This document shows, piece after piece, positions 7,800 through 16,105 of a stretch of DNA of 47,064 bases. Under the pieces are notes generated by a model. The model was not told where the DNA came from. It worked only from the letters and a program-made list of their open reading frames with translations, and made no database searches. How positions within the stretch are numbered: the stretch's first letter is position 1; each line of letters starts with the position of its first letter. Source of the DNA: Janthinobacterium sp. GW458P (GTDB taxonomy: Bacteria; Pseudomonadota; Gammaproteobacteria; Burkholderiales; Burkholderiaceae_D); assembly GCF_002127585.1 (NCBI RefSeq), contig NZ_NEGZ01000046.1, positions 1 to 47,064 of the forward strand. Reading direction: 5' to 3'. The position numbers and the translations under genes were made by a program.

Positions 7800-9488
7800 A
7801 TGTACCATTACGATCAGTACGACCACCTCATCATCAAAGAACGCATCGCCCAGTACCGAGACCAGGTTGCGCGCCGTATCGCCAATGAACTGACGGAAGA
7901 GGAATTCATTCCGCTGCGCCTGCAGAACGGCCTGTACATGCAACGCCACGCCTACATGCTGCGCATCGCCGTGCCCTACGGCTTGCTGTCGTCCAAGCAG
8001 ATGCGCATGTTCGCGCACATCGCGCGCAAGTACGACCGCGGCTATGGCCACTTCACGACGCGCCAGAACATCCAGTTCAACTGGATTGAACTGGAGCAAA
8101 CGCCCGATATCCTGACGGACCTGGCGTCCGTCGAAATGCACGCGATCCAGACTTCCGGCAACTGTATCCGTAATACCACATCGGACCCGTACGCCGGCGT
8201 CGCCGCCGATGAAATCATCGATCCGCGCCCGTACGCGGAAGTGTTGCGCCAGTGGAGCACCTTCCACCCCGAATTCATCGCCCTGCCCCGTAAATTCAAG
8301 GTCGCCATCAATGGCGCCGAGGAAGACCGCGCCGCCATCGCCGTGCATGACATCGGCCTGACGGCCGTGCGCAATGAAGCGGGCGAAGTGGGCTTCAAGG
8401 TGATGGCGGGCGGCGGCATGGGCCGCACGCCCATCCTGGGCAGCGTCGTGCGCGAATTCCTGCCGTGGCAGCATTTGCTGACGTATATCCAGGCCATCAT
8501 GCGCGTATACAACCTGCACGGCCGGCGCGACAACAAATACAAGGCGCGCATCAAGATCCTGTTGAAAGCCATCGGCGTGGAAGAATTCACGCGCCAGGTG
8601 GAAGCGGAGTGGGTCGACCTGAAGGACGGTCCGGAAACCCTGACGGCCGAGGAAATGCAGCGCGTGGCGGACTTCTTCAATCCGCCCGCCTACCTGGCCC
8701 TGCCGGAACTCGACTACCAGGCCGAACACGCGGACAACAAGGCCTATGTCAACTGGCTGGCGCGCAACGTCAAGCCGCACCAGCGTCCCGGCTACGTTGC
8801 CGTGGTACTGTCCCTGAAGAAAACCGGCGTGCCGCCCGGCGACGCGACGGCCGAGCAGATCGACTTCGTGGCCGACCTGGCCGAGCGCTACAGCTTTGGC
8901 GAACTGCGCGTGACGCATGAGCAGAACCTGGTGCTGGCCGACGTGGAACAGTCGAAACTGTTCGCACTGTGGCAGGAAGCCAAGGCGCACGGCCTGGCCA
9001 CGCCGAACATCGGCTTGCTGACGGACATGATCTGCTGCCCGGGCGGCGATTTCTGCTCGCTGGCGAACGCCAAGTCGCTGCCGATCGCGGCCGCCATCGC
9101 GGAGCGCTTCGACAGCATCGACTTCCAGCACGACATCGGCGAGATCGAACTGAACATTTCCGGCTGCATCAATGCCTGCGGCCACCACCACGTGGGCAGC
9201 ATCGGCATCCTCGGCGTCGACAAGGATGGCAGCGAATGGTATCAAGTGTCGATCGGCGGCGCGCAAGGCAACAACGCGGCCATCGGCAAGATCATCGGGC
9301 CATCGTTCTCCTCGCTGCAAATGCCTGAAGTGATCGCGCGCCTGCTGCACGTCTACGTGCGCGACCGCCATGAAGGCGAGCGCTTCGTCGACACGGCCCA
9401 GCGTCTGGGCCTGGCGCCGTTCAAGGAACATGTCTATGCAACGCCGATCACGGTCGGCAACCTGGTGGGAGAAGACGAATATGTTTGA
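7800..9488 (+). CDS. cysI: Assimilatory sulfite reductase hemoprotein CysI
   Basis: Reduces sulfite to sulfide with siroheme and a [4Fe-4S] cluster, 562 residues. The cluster/siroheme cysteines are C413 and C419 (CCPGGDFC) and C456 and C460 (SGCINACG), the paired C-x5-C and C-x3-C of nitrite/sulfite reductases. Two ferredoxin-like half domains surround the repeated motif. No flavoprotein CysJ gene is nearby, so ferredoxin or another donor is probable, as commonly assumed for such betaproteobacterial enzymes. The stop overlaps the next gene by 8 bp, suggesting translational coupling. A nitrite reductase is the main alternative, but the cys context argues for sulfite. Confidence 0.93.
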   Translation: MYHYDQYDHLIIKERIAQYRDQVARRIANELTEEEFIPLRLQNGLYMQRHAYMLRIAVPYGLLSSKQMRMFAHIARKYDRGYGHFTTRQNIQFNWIELEQTPDILTDLASVEMHAIQTSGNCIRNTTSDPYAGVAADEIIDPRPYAEVLRQWSTFHPEFIALPRKFKVAINGAEEDRAAIAVHDIGLTAVRNEAGEVGFKVMAGGGMGRTPILGSVVREFLPWQHLLTYIQAIMRVYNLHGRRDNKYKARIKILLKAIGVEEFTRQVEAEWVDLKDGPETLTAEEMQRVADFFNPPAYLALPELDYQAEHADNKAYVNWLARNVKPHQRPGYVAVVLSLKKTGVPPGDATAEQIDFVADLAERYSFGELRVTHEQNLVLADVEQSKLFALWQEAKAHGLATPNIGLLTDMICCPGGDFCSLANAKSLPIAAAIAERFDSIDFQHDIGEIELNISGCINACGHHHVGSIGILGVDKDGSEWYQVSIGGAQGNNAAIGKIIGPSFSSLQMPEVIARLLHVYVRDRHEGERFVDTAQRLGLAPFKEHVYATPITVGNLVGEDEYV

Positions 9489-10041
9489 AGTACGCGAAGA
9501 AATCATCAAAAACGCCGCCGTGGTGCCGAATACCTGGGGCTTGCTGCGCCTCGATGAGACCGACACGCCGGAAACGGTGGTCGTGCCTGCCGGCCAGGTC
9601 ATCGTCCCCTTGCTCGTTTGGCAAGCCCAGCGCGCAACCCTGGCCGCCCGCCTGCCCGACATCGGCGTGTGGCTGGCCAGCGACGAGCGCCCGGAAGAGC
9701 TGGCGGCCGACGTGGACGTGCTGCCCGTCATCGGCGTGGATTTCCCGAAATTCACGGATGGCCGCGGCTACTCCATCGCCTTCAACCTGCGCGCCCGCCT
9801 CGGTTTCCGCGGAGAATTGCGCGCCATCGGCGACGTGCTGCGCGACCAATTATTCTCGATGCACCGCGTCGGCTTCGACGCGTATGCGACGCGCCCGGAC
9901 CGCAGCATCCATGACGCCCTGAAAGGTTTATCGGTCTTTTCGGAAACCTACCAGGCCTCGTGGGACCAGAAAACCCCGCTGTTCCGCCGCCACCACCGCG
10001 AAGGCCAGAATCCTGACCTCGACAACGCGGCCGGCATCTGA
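9481..10041 (+). CDS. DUF934 family protein
   Basis: Protein of 186 residues of the DUF934 family, typically found between cysI and cysH in betaproteobacteria. Visible conserved features are the start MFEVREEIIKN, DVLPVIGVDFPKFTDGRGYS and LRARLGFRGELRAIGDVLRDQ. It has no signal peptide or membrane segment. ATG 9481 is chosen because GGGAGAAG precedes it and it overlaps the cysI stop by 8 bp. Position implies help with sulfite reduction, for example as an electron-transfer or assembly partner. That is inference, and the biochemical function is unknown to me. Confidence 0.88.
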   Translation: MFEVREEIIKNAAVVPNTWGLLRLDETDTPETVVVPAGQVIVPLLVWQAQRATLAARLPDIGVWLASDERPEELAADVDVLPVIGVDFPKFTDGRGYSIAFNLRARLGFRGELRAIGDVLRDQLFSMHRVGFDAYATRPDRSIHDALKGLSVFSETYQASWDQKTPLFRRHHREGQNPDLDNAAGI

Positions 10042-10050
10042 GGGCCAATC

Positions 10051-10767
10051 ATGAGCGATCTGACTACTTTGATTGACGCCACCGGGCAAACGCTGGCACG
10101 CATCGCCGCGGACTTTTCGCCGGCCGTGTTCGCGTCCAGCCTGGCAGCCGAAGACATGGTGCTGACCGACATGATACTCAAGGCGAAGTTGCCAATCGGC
10201 ATCTTTTCCCTGGAGACAGGCCGGCTGCACCAGGAAACCCTGGCCGTGCTCGACAAGGTCAAGGCCCGCTACGGCCACGACATCACCCTGTACCGCCCGC
10301 AGCCGGAGCTTGTCGCCGCCTACGTGGAACAGAACGGCCTGAACGCCTTCTACAACAGCGTCGAGATGCGCCGCGAATGCTGCCGCATCCGCAAGGTCGA
10401 ACCGCTGGGCCGCGCCCTGGCCGGCAACAAGGCCTGGGTCACGGGACAACGCCGCGCCCAGTCCGCCACGCGCGCCGAATTGCACGTCCAGGAAGACGAC
10501 GCGGCGCATGCGATGACGAAATTCAATCCGCTGGCCGACTGGTCCGAGCAGGATGTGTGGGACTATATCCGTGCCAACGACGTGCCCTACAACGCGCTGC
10601 ACGACCAGGGCTACCCGTCGATCGGCTGCGAACCGTGCACGCGGGCCGTGCAGCCGGGCGAAGACGTGCGCGCCGGACGCTGGTGGTGGGAAAACCCCGA
10701 TTCCAAGGAATGCGGCCTGCACATGGTCGACGGTAAGTTGATCCGCATCAAATCCGTGGCAGCTTGA
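10051..10767 (+). CDS. cysH: Adenylyl-sulfate (APS) reductase CysH
   Basis: Thioredoxin-dependent reduction of activated sulfate to sulfite, 238 residues. The four cysteines C110-C111 (ECCRIRK) and C193/C196 (CEPC) bind the [4Fe-4S] cluster that marks APS reductases and is absent from E. coli-type PAPS reductases. The catalytic cysteine is C221 in ECGLH. The nucleotide-binding part starts at SSLAAEDMVL. The enzyme is therefore predicted to use APS directly, consistent with the lack of cysC in this block. It sits 9 bp after the DUF934 gene and 30 bp before cysD. Confidence 0.94.
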   Translation: MSDLTTLIDATGQTLARIAADFSPAVFASSLAAEDMVLTDMILKAKLPIGIFSLETGRLHQETLAVLDKVKARYGHDITLYRPQPELVAAYVEQNGLNAFYNSVEMRRECCRIRKVEPLGRALAGNKAWVTGQRRAQSATRAELHVQEDDAAHAMTKFNPLADWSEQDVWDYIRANDVPYNALHDQGYPSIGCEPCTRAVQPGEDVRAGRWWWENPDSKECGLHMVDGKLIRIKSVAA

Positions 10768-10797
10768 ACAGACACACAGAATAAGAAAGCATCCAAT

Positions 10798-11709
10798 ATG
10801 AGCAATATTTTGAACCAGCGTCACCTCGACAGCCTTGAGTCGGAAGCCATCCACATCATGCGCGAAGTGGCGGCCGAATCGGCCAATCCCGCCCTGTTGT
10901 TCTCTGGCGGCAAGGATTCCGTCGTCCTGCTGCGCCTGGCCGAGAAAGCCTTCCGCCCAGGCAAGTTTCCCTTCCCCCTCGTGCATATCGACACGGGCCA
11001 CAACTTCCCGGAAGTCATCACTTTCCGTGACAAAAAGGTGGCGCAGCTGGGCGAGCGCCTGATCGTCGGCTCCGTGGAAGACTCGATCAAGCGGGGCACC
11101 GTGCGCCTGCGTAACCCGGCCACGGACTCGCGCAACGCGGCGCAAGCCGTGACCTTGCTGGAAACCATCGCCGAACACGGTTTTGACGCCTGCATCGGCG
11201 GCGCCCGCCGCGATGAGGAAAAGGCCCGCGCCAAGGAACGCATCTTTTCCTTCCGCGACGAATTCGGCGCCTGGGACCCGAAAGCCCAGCGCCCGGAACT
11301 GTGGGACTTGTATAACACCCGCGTGCATCCCGGCGAGAACATGCGCGTCTTTCCCATCTCGAACTGGACCGAACTGGACGTGTGGCAATACATCGCCCGC
11401 GAACAACTGGAATTGCCGCCGATCTACTTCGCGCACGAGCGCCAGGTGATCCCGCGCAACGGTCTGCTGGTGCCGCTGACGGATCTGACGCCGCCGCGCG
11501 ACGGCGAAACGGTGGAAACGCAAGTCGTGCGCTTCCGCACGGTGGGCGACATCTCGTGCACCTGCCCCGTCTCGTCCGATGCGGCAACCGTGGACGCCAT
11601 CATCGCCGAAACGGCAATCACGCAAATCACGGAGCGTGGCGCCACCCGCATGGACGACCAGACTTCCGAAGCCTCGATGGAAAAACGCAAGAAAGCAGGG
11701 TATTTCTAA
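10798..11709 (+). CDS. cysD: Sulfate adenylyltransferase subunit 2 CysD
   Basis: Catalytic subunit of ATP sulfurylase, which makes APS from sulfate and ATP; 303 residues, normal length. It has the PP-loop LFSGGKDSVVLL (near residue 35), HIDTGHNFPE, and the typical end TSEASMEKRKKAGYF. It works as a heterodimer with the GTPase CysN, encoded immediately after. The two genes share one base (TAATG at 11707-11711), which points to coupled translation and balanced subunits. Confidence 0.96.
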   Translation: MSNILNQRHLDSLESEAIHIMREVAAESANPALLFSGGKDSVVLLRLAEKAFRPGKFPFPLVHIDTGHNFPEVITFRDKKVAQLGERLIVGSVEDSIKRGTVRLRNPATDSRNAAQAVTLLETIAEHGFDACIGGARRDEEKARAKERIFSFRDEFGAWDPKAQRPELWDLYNTRVHPGENMRVFPISNWTELDVWQYIAREQLELPPIYFAHERQVIPRNGLLVPLTDLTPPRDGETVETQVVRFRTVGDISCTCPVSSDAATVDAIIAETAITQITERGATRMDDQTSEASMEKRKKAGYF

Positions 11710-13025
11710 TGAACGCAGCAATCCAGAACACCAATTTGACCGATAACCTGGAGCGCGGCATGTTGCGCTTCATCACGGCCGGTTCCGTCGATGACGGCAA
11801 GAGCACCCTGATCGGCCGTTTGCTGTTCGACAGCAAGGGCATCTTCGCCGACCAGCTCGACGCCATGTCGCGCTCCAAGCACAAGCGCACGGTGGGCGAC
11901 ACGGTCGACCTGTCGCTGCTGACGGACGGCCTCGAAGCGGAGCGCGAGCAAGGCATCACCATCGACGTGGCTTACCGCTACTTTGCCACGCCGAAACGCA
12001 AGTTCATCATTGCCGACACGCCGGGCCACGAGCAGTACACGCGCAACATGGTGACAGGCGCGTCCACCGCCGACGCCGTCATCATTTTGATCGACGTGTC
12101 GAAGGTCAAACTCGGTGACGATGGCAGCGTGGAATTGTTGATCCAGACCAAACGTCATTCGACCATCGCCCACTTGCTGCAGATCGAGCACGTGGTCGTG
12201 GCCGTCAACAAGATGGACCTGGTCGACTACGATGAGACGGTCTACAACCGCATCGTCGCCGCCTACCGCGAGTTTGCCCAGTCGCTGGGCCTGAAAGACA
12301 TCACGCCGATTCCATTGTCGGCCTTGACGGGCGACAACGTCGTCGAGCGCGGCGACAAGCTGGGCTGGTACACGGGTCCGACCCTGATCGAGCTGCTGGA
12401 GTCCTTGTCCGTGTACGACGAATCGCACGACGCGCCGTTCCGCTTCCCGGTGCAGCTGGTGGCGCGCCACAATGGCCACGAAGCGAACGACTTCCGCGGC
12501 TACATGGGCCGCATCGAGGCAGGCAAGGTCAGCATCGGCGACACCCTGCTGGTGCAGCCGTCGGGCCAGACGGCAACCGTCAAGGATATCGTTACGCTCG
12601 ACGGCTCGCTGCCGACGGCCGTGGTGGGCCAGTCCGTGACCCTGCTGCTGAATGAATATCTGGACATTTCGCGCGGCGACTTGCTGGCCAGCAACGAGCG
12701 CCCCGCCACCCTGCTGAAACAGGTGGTGGCCGACGTGTGCTGGCTGTCGGAAGACGCGCTGGACCTGCGCCGCAAGTACTGGATCAAGCACGGCACCAAG
12801 CAGACGGCGGCCAAAGTGACGGCGATCGAATCGATCCTCGACATCAATACGCAGCAGCGCCATCCGGCCGAAGGCCTGAAGCTCAACGACATCGCCCGTA
12901 TCAGCCTGAACGTGCAGCAGGCGCTGGCGGCCGATGCGTATGACGATATCCGCGCCACCGGGGCGTTTATCCTGATCGACGAAGTCACCCACCAGACCGT
13001 TGCCGCAGGCATGGTCCGGCTGTAA
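11709..13025 (+). CDS. cysN: Sulfate adenylyltransferase subunit 1 CysN (GTPase)
   Basis: GTPase subunit of ATP sulfurylase, 438 residues. Translation-factor-like G motifs are visible: GSVDDGKST (P-loop), DTPGHEQY and NKMDLVD. The beta-barrel domains follow (RFPVQLVARHN and onward). The protein ends after the third domain, so there is no APS kinase (CysC) fusion as found in many other bacteria. That fits an APS-reducing pathway. The start ATG overlaps the cysD stop. A longer frame extends upstream inside cysD but is not needed. Confidence 0.95.
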   Translation: MNAAIQNTNLTDNLERGMLRFITAGSVDDGKSTLIGRLLFDSKGIFADQLDAMSRSKHKRTVGDTVDLSLLTDGLEAEREQGITIDVAYRYFATPKRKFIIADTPGHEQYTRNMVTGASTADAVIILIDVSKVKLGDDGSVELLIQTKRHSTIAHLLQIEHVVVAVNKMDLVDYDETVYNRIVAAYREFAQSLGLKDITPIPLSALTGDNVVERGDKLGWYTGPTLIELLESLSVYDESHDAPFRFPVQLVARHNGHEANDFRGYMGRIEAGKVSIGDTLLVQPSGQTATVKDIVTLDGSLPTAVVGQSVTLLLNEYLDISRGDLLASNERPATLLKQVVADVCWLSEDALDLRRKYWIKHGTKQTAAKVTAIESILDINTQQRHPAEGLKLNDIARISLNVQQALAADAYDDIRATGAFILIDEVTHQTVAAGMVRL

Positions 13026-13054
13026 TCCGCGCATCGACCAAGAAAGGCAGCCAT

Positions 13055-13819
13055 ATGAACAGCTTCCCATCCCTGCCCGGCAAGGTCTACCTGATCGGCG
13101 CCGGCCCCGGCGCGCAAGACCTGATGACCTTGCGCGGCGCGCGCCTGCTGGCGCAGGCCGACGTCGTGCTGCATGACGCTCTCGTCACGGCCGAGATGCT
13201 GGAACTGTGCCCGCAAGCGCAAAAGATTCTTGTGGGCAAGCGCTGCGGCCAGTTGTCGACGGCGCAAGCCTTCATCAACAAGCAACTGGTCGACAACGCC
13301 CGCAAGCACGCCGTCGTGGTGCGCCTGAAAGGGGGCGACCCCATGCTGTTCGGCCGCGCCGACGAGGAATTGCGGGCGCTGGAAGAGGCAGGCATCACCG
13401 TCGAAGTGGTGCCCGGCATTACCACGGCCCTGGCAGCCGCGGCCGCCACGCAGCAGCCGCTGACCAAGCGCGGCGTGGCGCGCAGCGTGGCCTTTTTCAC
13501 GTCCAGCACGGCGCCGGGCGAACCGGAGCAGACGCGCATCCCCGACTGCGATACCCTGGTGCAATACATGGGTGGCCGCGAAGCCATCGCCACGGCGCAG
13601 CGCCTGCTGGCCCATGGCTGGCGCCCGGACACGCCCGTGGTGGTAATTGAAAACTGCAGCCGCCCCGGGCAGCGCATCGTGCGCCTGCCGCTGGGCGCGC
13701 TGGCGCAGGGCCTGGGCGACACCCACGGCCCCGTGCTCGTGATGCTGGGCGACGCCATGGCCATGCGCATGCACCAGAGCGTCGAAGGAGCGGCCGCCAT
13801 TCTGGCGCGCCATGCTTGA
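13055..13819 (+). CDS. cobA: Uroporphyrinogen-III C-methyltransferase
   Basis: SumT-type enzyme, 254 residues, which methylates uroporphyrinogen III twice to precorrin-2, the entry to siroheme. Visible motifs are VYLIGAGPGAQDLMTLRGA (residues 10-28), VRLKGGDPMLFGRADEE and EVVPGITTALAAAAA, all standard for the tetrapyrrole methylase family. It corresponds to the C-terminal half of CysG; the N-terminal dehydrogenase/chelatase half is absent. As last gene of the cys block it provides cofactor for CysI. AGAAAGG precedes ATG 13055. No clear terminator follows; 13841-13852 is only a short AT-rich palindrome. Confidence 0.93.
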   Translation: MNSFPSLPGKVYLIGAGPGAQDLMTLRGARLLAQADVVLHDALVTAEMLELCPQAQKILVGKRCGQLSTAQAFINKQLVDNARKHAVVVRLKGGDPMLFGRADEELRALEEAGITVEVVPGITTALAAAAATQQPLTKRGVARSVAFFTSSTAPGEPEQTRIPDCDTLVQYMGGREAIATAQRLLAHGWRPDTPVVVIENCSRPGQRIVRLPLGALAQGLGDTHGPVLVMLGDAMAMRMHQSVEGAAAILARHA

Positions 13820-13840
13820 ATAAACACAGCGTATTTTACC

Positions 13841-13852
13841 GACTTTAAAGTC
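13841..13852. repeat. 12-bp palindrome after cobA
   Basis: GACTTTAAAGTC is perfectly self-complementary and lies 22 bp after the cobA stop. It has no loop or T run, so a protein-binding site is more likely than a terminator. The surrounding 13820-14070 stretch holds no recognisable gene. Confidence 0.3.
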
Positions 13853-14070
13853 AGTAACTGACGTCTTCAGAAAAAACATGATAGGATGCTGACGCATCTT
13901 TTCTCGAGAAGTTATTGCGTAATAGCAATGAAATTCACGCTACCCCCCGCCATAGCGCTTGCTGCGCGGCCTCCCGGCTGACGGGAAGCGCGCGGCAGTC
14001 TCCCCGAAAAAAGCTGCGCCCGCAGGCTGCAATACCGCCGCCGCGCAACTTTAGCAGTTACGACCCAACA

Positions 14071-14724
14071 ATGAATGTCAATTCCATGCGCGAAGCCCTG
14101 ATTTCGCTCAGCCGCAGCAATGCCGGCGTCGCCAGCGCCGTACTCCTGAGCATGGCAGCCTCCATCGCCCTGTGGACGGTCTTTCCTGATATCGATGACG
14201 AAAACCATCTTCTGGAATGGCTGCAGGCGCTGTTCCTGGCCCTGGCCTGCACGGTGCACGGCATGCGCGCCTGGCAGGAAACCGAGCGCCAGTCGCTGCG
14301 CTTTCTGATGCACGCAGGCATGTCCGCCCTGCTGTTCGGTTTCCTGCTGCGCGAACTCGATATCGACCAGTTCGGCACGGCGCCCGCCTGGGCGCAGGCA
14401 GAAAAAGCCCTGCGCGTGGTGGAATTGCTGATCCTGATACGCCTGCTGGTCTTCTTCGCGCCCCGCGCGCGCAAGGTGTTTGCGGCGGCGCCGCAGATCT
14501 TCGCCATGCGCATTACCATCCTGACCCTCATCGGCGGCCTGCTGATGGTGGCCGGCTGGCCGTTCGACAAGAAGGTGTTTCACGGCATGCCGGACGCTTA
14601 TGCGCTGCTCGGTGAAGAAGTGCTGGAACTGGGCGCCTACCTGCTGCTGTTCCTCGCTGCGCTGTCCGACAGCTCGGCCGCGGCGCGCATCAGCCTGGCT
14701 TCCAGGGGAAAACAGGCCAGCTAG
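14071..14724 (+). CDS. Six-helix membrane protein, unknown function
   Basis: I do not recognise a named family. The 217-residue chain has about six hydrophobic segments (around residues 20-38, 48-66, 80-97, 112-130, 148-166 and 187-203) and short loops, so it is an inner-membrane protein with no visible catalytic motif. Charged residues between helices include RELDIDQF and RAWQETERQ. ATG 14071 is chosen because the frame upstream reads as non-protein-like sequence; no good ribosome site is seen, so the start is uncertain. It converges on the Stealth gene and overlaps its end by 4 bp. Confidence 0.7.
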   Translation: MNVNSMREALISLSRSNAGVASAVLLSMAASIALWTVFPDIDDENHLLEWLQALFLALACTVHGMRAWQETERQSLRFLMHAGMSALLFGFLLRELDIDQFGTAPAWAQAEKALRVVELLILIRLLVFFAPRARKVFAAAPQIFAMRITILTLIGGLLMVAGWPFDKKVFHGMPDAYALLGEEVLELGAYLLLFLAALSDSSAAARISLASRGKQAS

Positions 14725-15701
14725 GTCCGTTCGAACGACGATGGCAGCGGCAGCAGCTGCTGCAAGGTGGCCGCCACGCGCAGCAGGCGCGGATCGTCAT
14801 CGTCCGCTTCGTCGCAGGTGTCGTTGATGCAGAAGAATGGCAGGCGGCCGAAATGCGCCAGCAGCTGCTCCAGCTGCCGCGGCGCGTCCGCGTCGCCGCT
14901 GGCGACATGCAGCGGATCGAGAACATGCGCATGCGCATACCCCATGTGCACCATCCAGCGCGGCACCAGGTCCGGCAGCAATGCCGGCACCTGCCATGCA
15001 CGGAACACCGTGGCCCGCACGCCGGCAAACATGGACGGCGCCAGCCCTTCCAGCTCGTGCAGCGCGCTTTTCAGCATGGGCCGCGGCGCATGCGCGTACA
15101 GGCGCGGCTCGTGCCGGTAGCCCGCATACTGCGCCGACAGCCATTGCCGCGACAAGGCAGCGCAATTGACGGGCGCCGCCACGTCGGCGCGCAAGCCATC
15201 CGCTTCCTGCTGCAGCGCGCTTTCCGTGAACACGCTCAGGCGGCCGTCGTCCCCCTCGCCAAACCAGAATGCCGGCTCGAACGGCGCCCCCAGGAAGACG
15301 TCGTCATTCAGGTACAGGAAGCGCTCGGACAGGCCGGGAATATGGTGCAGATACGATTCGATATGACCTGAATCAAAGACGGGCAAGGCCGCGCCGGGCA
15401 TCAGGCTGGCGTGGTCGATCACCGTCAGGCGCTTCGATGCGCGCAGCCAGGCCGGCACCTGCCGGTCCGTCAGCAGGTAGATATGGCCGTGGCCGGGGAA
15501 GAAACGCTCGAGCGCGCGCAGGTTGTAGCGCAATTCGCCGTTGTCGCGGTAGCGGCCAGCCACGTTGCCGTGCAGGGCCAGCTGGCCCGGATGCGCCTGC
15601 GCCCAGGCGGCGTACGCCTGCTGCCGGCGCGCGCGCCAGGCCGGATCGGCGCCGTCGACCCACAGGTAGACGACATCGATGGCGGCGGCGCTGCCGTTCA
15701 A
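14721..15701 (-). CDS. Stealth-family sugar-phosphate transferase
   Basis: The 326-residue protein carries the conserved regions of Stealth proteins. CR1 is IDVVYLWVDGADPAW (residues 8-22). CR2 is RDNGELRYNLRALERFFPG with YLLTDRQVPAWL. YLNDDVFLG and a late CINDTCDE follow. Family members are hexose-1-phosphate transferases that build phosphodiester-linked capsule or surface polysaccharides. The start is a TTG at 15701 overlapping the cbiX stop (TTGA), giving only a few residues before CR1. No ribosome site is visible, so coupling to cbiX is likely. No capsule genes are adjacent, so the product is unclear. Confidence 0.85.
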   Translation of the reverse strand: MNGSAAAIDVVYLWVDGADPAWRARRQQAYAAWAQAHPGQLALHGNVAGRYRDNGELRYNLRALERFFPGHGHIYLLTDRQVPAWLRASKRLTVIDHASLMPGAALPVFDSGHIESYLHHIPGLSERFLYLNDDVFLGAPFEPAFWFGEGDDGRLSVFTESALQQEADGLRADVAAPVNCAALSRQWLSAQYAGYRHEPRLYAHAPRPMLKSALHELEGLAPSMFAGVRATVFRAWQVPALLPDLVPRWMVHMGYAHAHVLDPLHVASGDADAPRQLEQLLAHFGRLPFFCINDTCDEADDDDPRLLRVAATLQQLLPLPSSFERT

Positions 15702-16105
15702 GGCCGGGAAATGGAAGCTGGCGCGGCCACGCAGTAATCGGCGATGGCGGCCAGCACGCTGGCGTTCTCGCCCACCGCCTCGACCACGTTCAGGCGCAGT
15801 GCCGGATGCTGCTGGCGCAGTTCGTCAAGCAACAGGGGCAAGTCGCGCAGCACATGCCCGCCCTGCCCCAGGAACACCGGCACCACGGTGACGTCCAGGA
15901 TGGCGCCGGCGGGCAAGTCAGTCAGCAGGGTCGCCACCAGCTCGGGCAGGCGCGGCGTCATCAGTTCCAGGAAGGCCAGGTGCACGGCGGTGCCGGGCAT
16001 GCGCGCCTGCGTCAGCTCGCGCAGGCGCTCGAACGGCGCGGCCCATGATGCGGCGCGCGCGCCGTGGGCAAACAAGATCAGTGCCTGTTTCACGTTCGTC
16101 TCCAT
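15698..16105 (-). CDS. Sirohydrochlorin chelatase, CbiX type
   Basis: Short single-domain CbiX-type chelatase of 135 residues, predicted to insert Fe2+ (or Co2+) into sirohydrochlorin. The metal-binding histidines lie in LFAHGARAASW (near residue 12) and VVPVFLGQGGHVLRDLP (near 80), the standard pair for this family. The start ATG overlaps the lptG stop (TGATG at 16107-16103). Although on the other strand, it lies 2 kb from cobA and completes the siroheme route for CysI. The intermediate dehydrogenase is not in the window. Confidence 0.87.
   Translation of the reverse strand: METNVKQALILFAHGARAASWAAPFERLRELTQARMPGTAVHLAFLELMTPRLPELVATLLTDLPAGAILDVTVVPVFLGQGGHVLRDLPLLLDELRQQHPALRLNVVEAVGENASVLAAIADYCVAAPASISRP

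Noticed and set aside
7788..9755. A 655-codon minus-strand frame opposite cysI
   Set aside because: cysI has all its cysteine motifs on the plus strand; the antisense product has no recognisable domain.
13841..13852. Terminator after cobA
   Set aside because: The palindrome has no loop and no T run.
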